Position numbers and translations under genes: made by a program. The notes beneath the pieces are model-generated. The model was not told the DNA's origin and made no database searches. It saw only the letters and a program-made list of their open reading frames with translations. Positions 45,401 through 57,400 of a DNA stretch of 64,000 bases are shown here, one piece after another (the first letter of the stretch is position 1; the number at the start of each line of letters is the position of its first letter). Origin of the DNA: Sapria himalayana (taxonomy: Eukaryota; Streptophyta; Magnoliopsida; Malpighiales; Rafflesiaceae); contig JAREIK010001332.1 of NCBI GenBank assembly GCA_029783825.1, positions 827,314 through 891,313 of the forward strand, given 5' to 3'.

Positions 45401-48400
45401 AATAATTATAATAATTTTAGAAAAATTTTCTTAATATTTTTTTTTTGTTTAGTATTGATTTAAAATCAATTCATGTTTTCTACATAAACTATAAAACTCC
45501 ATTAAAAAAAAAATTACAAAATATTCTAAAATATTTTGATCATGAATCAATCCATGTAGTGTGTAACAAATTTAAATACTAGGGCCTATAGAAATAGATC
45601 TTACATTGATCCACTATGTACCAAAATGCCTTATGAGAAATTTAACATAATAATTAGCTGTCATCAAACTCCATATAAAATTTCAAAGAACTCTAAAACC
45701 TTACTTTTTCTTTTTGACACAACCGTTCATAGCTAGTTAGAAAATTTCAAATAAAAATATACACAAGCTTAATAAATATAAGAATTACCCTCTTTTTTTC
45801 ATCAAGTTAATCAAATTTCATAATAATTAAAAATTATTTTAGGAGATTATCATATCATGAAGAACAAACATGAGTTGAGGCATAGAAACTCATCATTTCA
45901 TAGATAATAACAAACAATTAGCATGTATTCTCTGAAAATTTTCACTTTCAAAGTGCACATGAAAATCCATGTATAACTGGTTAACAATCCACAAGACAAG
46001 TCTCACGTAATCATAGTTATCATTTTAAGAAATATTTCATATACTAAGATAGTCAATATGTGCTTCTCTTATTTGACACACTAATAAATAAATAAATTAA
46101 TATATATATATATCACCTTGACCTTTCGATTTTTCTTTTTACTCATCTATTTTTAAAAATATTCTTTTCTAATATCTTTCATTGTGCAATGTGTGCTTTA
46201 TTAATGAGAGTTTTGTTTGTGTCTATTTTTTTTTCTTCTACTAAAAAATCCTAAAACCCTAACTATCACTTTGAGTCACTATATTTGGTATCATCCAAGT
46301 GCATGTTCCTAGCACCTATAAATTTTCTCATCATAACTATCTATTACAAGTGCTTTTTTCTATCATTAATATTTCTAGACCAATAATCATTGGTGTACCA
46401 TGCAATATTAGAGTGTGCAGGGTTAACACCATTAATAAATAGCACAATCTTGATCACTAAATAATATATTTAGACTTATCATCATTAATATTTTATGAAT
46501 CATTTGAAACTTTTCTCAAAATAAATCAATGAGCATCATTTGATGCATATCATCAAAAATACATCAAATTACATAATTAAATTTACACAAAATTTTGTAG
46601 GAGTGCATCCTACTTCTATTAAAATTATCATCAAACACCATTAAATTCAGTAGGTTTGATGGCATTCATGGGTTCTTACCCAATCCACCATTAAATTTCA
46701 AACTTATCCATTATTATTTTAGCAAAAAAAATATATATATTTATAGGAATAATAATTTGAAAATAATAAATCAAAAGAATTCAAACTTTTGATATTTTGA
46801 AAAAAATACACCAAGATAAGAAATATTTATGGTATGTTTAAACATGTGTATGTGTGTCTGTGTGTGTGTGTGTTATTTATTAATTTATTTATATGTATAT
46901 ATTGCATATATTGTATATATATTTAACTAAACATATAAGTACATGCACACACACACACACGCATGTGCGTGTGTGCGTTCTTGTGTGTATTTGTTTAAAC
47001 GTATAATCATTTATACTATTTAAACATATAAATGCATATTATGTAAAACCATCAAAACATAAATAACTTTTGTAAAATTTTGATATACATTTTTTAAAAT
47101 ATTAAAAATTTAGATATTATTTTTAATTAAAACTTAAATGTATATTGTATATACATTTAACTAAACATATAAGCATGTGTGTGTGTGTGTGTGTGTGTTT
47201 AAACATATAATCATTTATACTTTATAAACATATAAATGCATATTATGTTTAAACATCAAAACATAAATATTTTTTGTAGAATTTTGATATATATTTTTTT
47301 AAATATTAATTTTAGATATAATTTTTAATTATTTTCAAATTACATCCCCTATACATTACTGTTTAAATGTCATATTATGTTTAAACATCCCTTATACACT
47401 ATTGTTTTATTGTCACATTATTTATTTATTGTTTTTTACATAGTTCACATGTAATTTAGAAAATAGTTACATGATTAATTGATAAAAATAATTGTGTTAA
47501 ACACATTTTAGCAAAATTCTCCTTATGTATCTCATTAAAAAAATTATTACAATTAGTTTCAAAACTAATTTTGTGTATTAGTGTTCGTGTTGAGATATGT
47601 GTATTAATTTATTGAATATAATTATTCTCTACAAATAGATGCTTAACAATTTTTTGGAAACCATTATGATTATTATATGACTTTCAATTTGATTTTCCAT
47701 GTGATTTTTATGTATGGACTTTCTTTAAATTAAACTATTTAAAAAAATTCTAAATGATAATTTTATTATCAATATATCAAAACAAATATAAATGCAAGTT
47801 CTAATTATGTAATTTATTTGTTTATGTAATATCCATGATTTTTACAGTGTAATAGTACATATATTAAAAAAAATCATAAATCCCATATAATTTACAAATA
47901 TAGCAGGCTCAAAAATATGTATATCTAGATGAAATATTTTTTTAGTAAAAATATGTTTTCATATATCAAAACAAAAATAATTATATTTTTATGTACTAAA
48001 ATGCTCTCGCCTATCACATCATCATCAATAAGAAATGTAGTGTCAGGTTTTAGAAAAAAAAACTATAGGTCGCATCATGTCAGAATATAACACATGAATG
48101 ACAAGTGTTTTACTTTATTTAAAAAATTAGGTGAGCCACATTCAAAACATATATGAACCATATTTTTTTTTAACATGACATGATATTTGTTTATTGATGA
48201 TGGCATACTAGGCATAGGCGAGAACATTTACATATAATATTTTTTAGTACTTAAAAATACAATTAGTGTTTTCTTTGATACATACAAAATATTTTTTTAA
48301 TACTAAAACATAAATATTTTCATTTTGAGACACAAAAATATAATTTTCTCATATTTTTTATGCTAGTCCGATTCTAATTATTAAATAAGATGTACAAAGA

Positions 48401-51400
48401 GTATGATATACTGATTAATAGGAGGAAAAATACTGCTCAATCATAGAGGACACAAGTTCAATCCCCAGGAATATAGGATTCATACCCCAGGGTGATATTG
48501 CCAAATATCACATTCATACTATTAGTGATTAATGAAATACTCTTGGGTTATTTGAAATAGTAAACACCAAGCCTCTTTAATAGCAGTGTATGTGCACACT
48601 CTCAGTATTATTTTGTATTTATTTTATCAATTAACTTTACTATTATTAATTACTATTTGTATGATCATCGTAATAAAATAATGAATGATCACTATAAATA
48701 TACTAAGTGGATTTTGAAAGATATGCATGTGGTGACATTTGTTTCCTCTAGAAAAGTATTCTTTATCACTCTTTAATTTTTTTCAACAAATATGATTTCT
48801 ACATCATTTTTATTTTTCCTTCTGACCATCATTAACATATGTTATCAAAGAATAACTAGTCCTAAACTTCTTCTTTGCCATAAATTCTTTTTTTCTTATT
48901 CTTCTCTATTTTTACTCCTCCTAGAAGAGTCTAAAGCTTTTTTCCATGAAGGAGCCAATTGATCTTTCAGATCTACCACATCTATAATTTTCTTCAACAA
49001 AGATGATCTTACATCATTTTTATTTTTGTTTCTTACCATCATTAAAATATGTTATCAAAGCATAACTAATCCTGAACTTCTTCTCTATCATAAATTCTTA
49101 TTTTTTTTTCTTCTCTATTTTCCCTCCTCTTATAAGAATCTAAGCTTTTTTTTTTCATGAAGGAACCATTTGATCTTTCAAATCTACTAGATCCACAACT
49201 TATTCAAGTCAAAATTCATTTTTTGACCAATATCCCCAAAATTTCAAATATATCTTTTACTCTTCTAAAATATAATTCTTCAACAAATGTCATCTCTACA
49301 AGTTTAGAGTCTAGATCTATATCTCTATTTGAATGTGTAACCTGACTTTTGAAGAATGAAAATAAAGACTTTTATATCACAAGATGTGTGGGGATTAGTT
49401 GATGAAAAATTTATTGAACCCGAAGATCTCCCAATTCTAGATGAAAACAGAAAAATTTGAGTAAGAGAATTAAATAAACTAGATACAAAGGTGCCGCTAT
49501 TTATCTAATAGAGAGTCAATAACACGATCTTTTCTAAAATAATGAGATCGAATAAAGTTGAGAGAGACATGTAATTTATTATAGGAATTCCAAAGAGATA
49601 AGAGAGCATGATGAATCAAAATCCAATCTCTTGGAAGAGACTTTTAGAATCTAAAGATGAAAGAGTCGGTCACTCAACTCTTTCACTACCATATTTGTTG
49701 AAGTTAATAATTAACTCAAGATGCATGAAAAAGATATTCCAAAAAAGCACATTAGTAGAAAAATTACTTATCAGCATGATTAATTAGTATGATACAATCG
49801 TAAGTCATCAAGGAGATAAAAGATCTCACTCAAGTAAGCATGCAAAAGCTTTTGAGTTCCTTAAAATCTTATGAAAAGGCTACTAAGGAATATAGAAAAC
49901 TTCATCGAAGTTTTTTTCCAATCAAAACTCAACACAAATTAATCATTAGTGATCAGAGATAAAGACTTATAGAGAAATAGAGCAAAGTATCAAAAGACAT
50001 ACTAGATATGTTATCCTTCTTATTTTGGTAACACATGTAAGAAGAACAACCATTCAAAAAGGGATTATTTGTACAAGACAAAGACTTAATGCTATAAATG
50101 TAAAAAATATGATCACTTGTTCAACGATTTCAGATAGATGCACACTCAACTAGCAAACTGTGCTAAAAAAAACCAATTGAAGAAAACATGTTCCACATCT
50201 CAAAACATAGTGTATTGTTCTTAGATAGAAGAAACTCAAACCACATGTATGGAAACAGATACATTATTTGTAAACTTATAATTATTTATAAGTTCATAAG
50301 TAAAAATGAGAAATGGAGACCTTATTTTTATAAATGAAAATGACAAGATCAGAGCATTTATACCAAATGGAGGGAAAATCATTGAATATGTCTTACAAAT
50401 CTCTGATCTAGATCAAAATTTCCTAGGTGTTGGATAATTCATGCAAAATGGGTACAAGATGGTTTTTGAAAAAAATCAATATATTATATTTGACAAAGAC
50501 TTAAGAAGCATCATTTTTAAGGTGGAAATATCTAGAAGCAGAAGCTTCCCACTCAACATCGACAATAACATAGACTGTTCTTTGAACATGCATACAATGC
50601 AACTGTCAAACCTTTAGTACATAAAGATTAGACATCTGAACTATAGAAGCCTAAAACTCCTTCGTCAAAAGAGCATGAAAATTGGTATTCCCTCTAAAAT
50701 AAGTATAACAACATTCACCTATGATAATGTGTAATGGTGAAGCATTCTATACAACCTTTTACAAAACAAGTTACCTGGATATCATCCCTAGTACTTGTAC
50801 CAATGTCTAAGGACCAATGTCAGTCTCATCTCTAGTAAAATTTATTTTATGGCATTTGTAGATGATGATAAAAGGATGATATGGGTATACTTTTTTCAAT
50901 TTAAATTTGGGGCCTTCAAGGAATTTATGAAGTTTGTGAATATGATTGAGAGATAATATAGAAGAGTTGTAAATATTATTTTTTATTCCCACATCTGAAT
51001 GATATAATTGAAAAAAAATGGAGTTGTGGTGGAAATGGAAACAGTAAACCCACATCATGATGATGTGGGTGTACTTTATGTAGTACTAGTAGAGAAGAAC
51101 CTATCCAATCACTTCCAGCAGAAACAACAAACTCTATTGTTTCTTGCTCAATAGAAGTCTAACCTCCACTCTAAAAGCCATACACTTGTACAAGCCTTGA
51201 GTGGAAAGGGACGTGTTGTTTATCACTTGAGGGTCTTAGAAAGTCTCAATGAATCTTAAATTCCAAAACAAAAGAGAGAAACTTAACAACGCTAGTTAAA
51301 AATATATCTCTGTAGGATATAATTTTAACTCAAAAAATTATAGACTATATACATTAGATTCAAAATATTTTTAATAAATAGAAATAAATTATTAGATGAA

Positions 51401-54400
51401 GTAGATTGGAGCAAAGATATTCAAATACTCAAGCCTCAAATTGGATTCACAGAGGTGAGCTAACTTGAATATAATTTATCTACCTATGTCTACCTGGGAT
51501 TTGAGAGTCATAGTATATCATTATAAATTAATATAAACATGGATTAATTTAGAAATCATAGAAACTACAAATCTACCCATGTCTATCTTAGCGACCTCTA
51601 AAATAAATTTAACTTCTTTCTCTGAATCTCTCTCTTTTATACTTACCTCAACTCCTTCTACACGTTTCAAATATAAAACTATAGAAGACATATATAAAAT
51701 ATAACTCCAAGACTATAGTGCCTCTCAACTTTGAAGAGGTTGTATATCATTATAATTAAATTCTTGCAATGGAAAAAGAATTGAAAAACATGAAAAAAAA
51801 ATGAGATCTAAACATTGGTTGAATTGCATGAAAGCAAACATTATTGGGATAAAATGGTTAAGAGTTACTCTCAAAAGTTCAATTAGTAGCTAAAAATTAC
51901 TCTCAAAATACTGGGTCATTACTTTAAAATATCCTCTTTAGTTACTTGAATGGAGATTGTTAGGTCTGTAATAGCATTGGCTGGACATATGGGATAACCT
52001 CTATACCAACTAGACATTAAATCAATCTTCTTAAATGGTGAATTAAAATAATAAATATAGTTTCATCAACCCCCTAGATTGATAGTGAAAGAGTATGAAT
52101 ATTGTATATATAAACTCAAAAAAAAATTATTTATGGGTTGAAACAAGAACATCATGCTTTGTATATCCAAATCAACTCAATTATATTGAGTCAATGATTC
52201 ATCAGAAGTATGAGTGAACCCATATTGTATGTCAAAAGAAATATTACATCTAAAATATTAGTTGTGACTCTATACGTGGATGATATTAGTTGTGGCTCTA
52301 TATGTGGATGATTTAGTTGTGGCTCTATATGTGGATGATATTAGTTGTGGCTCTATATGTGAATGATATTAGTTTCTTGGATTATAATACTGACATAGTT
52401 AACCTCTTCAAAAGAGACATGATAAAGAAGAATAAAAGACTTCTCTATTTTTCCTATGAATTGATATAATCCAAGATCAAAATAGGATATCTATCAATCA
52501 ACACAAATACATATAGATAGACCATTCTAATGAAGTATGAAATGGAAAACATGATACATGTTTCTATCTTTATAATAACAAATCAGAGACTAGGGTTCAT
52601 TGATGGAATATTAGTAGATGGAAGTCTGTACAAAAGTTTAGTTGGAAATCTATACAAAAGTCTAGTTGGAAGTCTTATGTATGCTTCTACAACAAACCCA
52701 TACATAATTCATACATTAGTTTAAGATATTTCAAAACTATTGATGTAGAGTTGAACAAAAGTACATCTTTATGTCTTCTCATTTGGTGGTGATGATATAT
52801 CTTGGACTTTAAAAGAAATTTCACAAAGGCTTTATCCACAACCAAAACTAAATACATTTCTACTCATATGGCTACTTATCAAACAATTGAGTTGAGGAGA
52901 TTACTTGTTGATCTGAATGAAAAATATATTGAAGTCATAAACATCTATTATGATAACAAGTATATCATTATTCATGATATTGTTCTTCATAACCAAACAA
53001 AAAAGACAACACTTGAATTTCACTTCATCAAAGAAGTCATTGAGAACAAAAAAGTAATGTTATATAATTGTAAAATTGAAGAATAAATAGATGATATACT
53101 AACAAACTCTTTGCCAAAAGAAAAACTTAATCATTTAAGAGACTTGTTTGCAAAATTGAGAACAAAAAAAAAATTAAACAAATAGTAATTAATGAAATAA
53201 GCCTGTGGGCCTTTTGAAACAATGAAAATCAAGTCTCTTTCTTAACGTGTTTGCATAATTTATGTATTTTTTTATTTATTTTATCATTTAACTTTATAAT
53301 AATTAATTATAAACTTTATAATTATTATGTATTTTTTCTATATTTTATGTAATAAAATATTAAGTGATTATTATAAATATACTGAATAGATTTTGAATGA
53401 TACTTTTGTTCAGTTTTAATTTTTGTGGAAAATTATTCTTCTCTTGCTTCAGTTACTTTGTGATTTTCTTCAACAAAGAAGATTTCTTTAACATTTTTAT
53501 TTTTGCATATGAGCATCCTTAATATTTATGATCCTTGAATCACAAGACTAGTTGTTCTCAATTGTGTGTGTGTGTGTGCGTGCGTGCGCACGTAAATGTG
53601 TGTGTGTAAGACATCTATACCAGTATATGTTGATCGGGCTTTTGCTTCTGTTAGTGTTGGACTTCTTACTTGGAAAATACCTATTCACCCTTACTGACAT
53701 TCATTAATAAACGCATCAGTCGCACTGTAAAGATTTTATTTACTATTTTATTTTTATTGAATATTGAGCCTGGTATATAAGCTCTATTTTTTTCTTTTTG
53801 AAATTTAATGAACATAATTTTATCAAGTTGTTGTACTTGCTCTCTCATGTGCTTTGAGATCTTCTTCTTCTGAAAATCTTCTTTTCTTCTTCCTCTCTGT
53901 AATCTTTGTTGAATGAAGGATTTGTTGTTTCAATACCATAATTTAGTATCAGAGTCTCGTTTCTATCTAAGATTGAAGTTTTTTCGAATGATTATTCAAA
54001 AACTTCTCCAGAATAGATGATCCTCAATATCGTTCTGACCTAACATTTTCCTTCTTGATTTCTATAGATCTAGTACATATCTATCCAAATCTGAAGGATT
54101 TGTGTAATTTAACCTACAATTTATACAATATTTCTAAATTTTATTCAAATATTATCAAAATTTTTCAAATTAAAATGGGAACCAAGAATCTAAGTTCATC
54201 AAGCTCGGGGTCTATCCCCATACTCATGTTTGTGAAAATATTATTTATTTCACTGGATATTTACAAGATTGTAGTCAACGATTATATAGAATCACCTAAT
54301 ATCTCTTCTCTAGAAAAAAAAAGTTATTAGAAGAATAAAAGCTGAGAAAATTAAATGCAAAGGCACTACTGTTCATCCAACAAGGAGTCAATAATGTCAT

Positions 54401-57400
54401 ATTTTCTCGACTGTTGGGATGTACTCAAGCCAATGAGTCTTAAGATCTCCTAATATGATAGTTCTAGGGAGATATGAAGGAAAAGAGGAGCTCTTCTACC
54501 CTCTTTGAGAAAAGACTTTGATAATCTTAGTATGAACAACTCAGATTCTCTCACTAAGTTCTCAACTCGGTTTTTGGATGTTGTCAATCAACTAAAATTT
54601 ATGGCAAGAACATCACAGAGACTCGATTAGTTGTGGAACTGTTAATTTATATGTTTAACAAGTTTGATGCTATTGTGGTAGTAATAGAAGAGACAAAGGA
54701 TTTGACAACACTAACCATTAAATAAGTTCTGAGTTCCCTGAAGTCATATGAAAGCAAACTACTCAAGAGAGCTAAAGTATCTAGAGAGTATGCCATGCAA
54801 TCAAGATGGAAAAACCAAACAGTAAATGAAGAGAATCAATGAGTAGAAACAAGAAATAAAAGATCAAACCCAAGGTGTGTTTCTAAAAATAAAAACAAAA
54901 ATAAAAATAAAATTAGTTTCTCTTCATTTATAATCTCAATTACCTCACAAAAAGACTCATATGTCTCTTGCAATATATGCAAGAAATCAAACTACACTGA
55001 GATGGAGTACTAGTTTCGAAAATAAAACTAGTGTCTAAACTGTAAAAGTTTTGGGCATGTTTCAAGGACTGTAGGTTGAAGCACACTCAATGTGCTAGTT
55101 GTGCAGAGCAAATAGTCTCTGCATAATACTTCTTTTATGTAAATGAAATAAAAAATCAACATTCACCTAACATGTGGTTCATGAATAGTAGTTGTTCAAA
55201 CCACATGTATGGTAATCAAAACATATTTGTGAATTTATTTTCTTTAGTAAATTCACAAGTAAAATTAGGCAATGGAGACCTTGTCCAGGCAAAAGCCAAA
55301 GGCAGAATTTCTATTCCCACTCCCACTAATGTCAAGATTATAAAAGATGTACCCTTGATTCCAGCACTGGATCAAAATCTTCTGAGTGTGGGGCAATTAA
55401 TGGAAAGAGGTTACAGTCTTGTATTTAAAAATAACACATGTCACATATTCAATCATGAATCTGATCAACCTTCATGGACAGTAAAGATGTCCAGTGAAAG
55501 AAGCTTTCCAATGACATTTAACTAGAAAATTGATAAAACATTGACTATGAATATTGAGTCAGAAGTCTCATTATGGTATAGGAGGTTTGGACACCTTAAT
55601 TATTTTAGTTTAAAAAATATTTTCCAAAAATAACTTATGAATGGTGTACATTCAAACCATGTTGCCCCCACCACTGTTTATGAGGAATGCTCACTTGGGA
55701 AACTATCTAGACAGAGTTTTCCCAAGAATGCTACCTGGAGAGCCTCTCGACCATTGGAAAAGATACATACTGATATCTGTGGACCCATGTCAGTCTAGTC
55801 TCTGGCCAACATTAGTTATTTTTTACTCTTTGTCGATGACGGTGCAAAATATATGTGAGTTTACTTCTTGAAGCAAAAGTCTAAAGTAATTGACTGCTTC
55901 AAAAAATTAATACCTCTTATTGAGAGACAATCTAGAATAAGTGTGAAAACACTTAGAACAGACAGAGGGGAAGAGTTTCTTTCACAGAAATTTATTAATT
56001 TCTGTGAACTAAAAGGAATACATAGACATATGATTACCTCTTACTTACCTCAACAGAATGATGTTGTGAAAAGAAAGAATAGAACCATAATGAAAATGAC
56101 TAGAAGTATTATGAATGAGAAACACCCACCTAAAGTCTATTGGGTAGAGGCAGTGAACACTATAGTGTATCGACTCAATAGATGACCTACAAAAGTACTG
56201 GAAAATCTCACTCCACTGCAAGCTTAGAGTGGGAGGAAACCAAGTGTTAAACACTTCAAGTTATTCAAAAGTATTTGCTACTCCCACATACCAAAGGCTT
56301 CAAGAACTAAGTTAGTTTTCAAGAGTCTAAAATATATATAAGTTGATTACAATATGTAATCCAGGGGTTACAGACTGTACTCACTAGAAACAAAATCATT
56401 CCTGGTGAGTAAAGATATAACTACTGATGAAAATGTCAAATGAGATGAAAACTTCTATGATTCTAAAGTTAAAAATACAAGCTTGTAAGGCTGTAGTATT
56501 GATATCTCAGCAAGCAATAAAGAAAAATGCAATCAAATGTATGATTTCTACTCTCCTTCTAAGTCAGAGTCAAATTTAAAAAAATTATGACACAATCACA
56601 CCCATTAAATATAAATCCTTGACTAACATATATCAGAGATGTAATTACTCCTCAGTTGAGTCTCTCAACTATGAAGAGACAATAAAACACCAAATATGGG
56701 TAAATACAATGAAGGCAGAAATGTCTATCATTGAAAAGAATCAAACTTGGACCTTAGTAAACCTGCCCCCAAATAAACACAGCACTGGGTCCAATGGATA
56801 TGTAAGATTAAAACTCGACAAAACTCAAATTAATCTTTATATAAACTCGATTAGTGGTAAGGGCTACTCTCAAAATGTTAGATCAGATTACTTTAAAACC
56901 TTTGCTCCAGTAACAAGGTTAGAAATAGTAAGGTTTTTAATAGTCTTAGCTGAATAAAAGAGTTGGAACATGTTCCAATTAGATATCAAATATGCCTTCC
57001 AGAATGAAAAACCCAAGGCAAAGATTTATGTTGAACAACCCTTTGGGCTTGTAAAACAAAGGGATGAGCATTGTGTTTATAAATTAAATAAGACTTTATA
57101 CGAGTTAAAACAAGATCCTCATACTTTGTATCAACTAATAAACTCTTGGTGAATTAAGGATTCAAACATAGTAAGAGTGAGCCTATACTTTACATCAAAA
57201 AGGTCAAAGATTCTAAAATTTTAATTGTGTCAATCTATGTAAATGACATAATTTTTACTAGTAACAAATATGAATTAATAGATGACTTTAGAAGAGAAAT
57301 GAAAACTAAGTATGAAATATCATACCTGGGTAACTTAAAACACATCTTAAGACTTGAAATTCATCAAGACACAAATGGTGTGTCTATCTCTTAAACTACA

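Larger units (their letters stand above)
43570..48500. other. WAKL intron, 3' part, no gene
   Basis: AT-rich intronic DNA. Notable contents are an 88-base tandem duplication (44019-44196), a GC-alternating tract (45144-45174) and a 235-base tandem duplication with TG/CA runs (46850-47335). At 48455-48466 AGTTCAATCCCC resembles a pol III B box but is unsupported by a clear A box. Confidence 0.6.
48590..53560 (+). mobile_element. degenerate Copia element B
   Basis: Plus-strand element with diverged LTRs at about 48600-48838 and 53250-53530 (shared TATAAATATACTRARTRGATTTTGAA and TTCAACAAAKAWGATTTCT). A PBS-like TATGTTATCAAAG is at 48838, and the leader is duplicated. Internal traces in order: zinc knuckle CYKCKKYDHLFNDF near 50085; protease region NHMYGN near 50245 and SDLDQNFLGVG near 50405; RT near 52030 (FLNGELK) and the LYVDDI motif near 52265; RNase H near 52830 (TKTKYISTHMATYQTI, a decayed AEYIAxxxAxxE). 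Stops and frameshifts throughout. It lies in the WAKL intron, antisense to that gene. Boundaries are approximate. Confidence 0.75.

Noticed and set aside
48430..48480. Possible SINE or tRNA-derived element with B-box-like AGTTCAATCCCC
   Set aside because: No convincing A box, poly(A) tail or target duplication, and no cloverleaf could be drawn.
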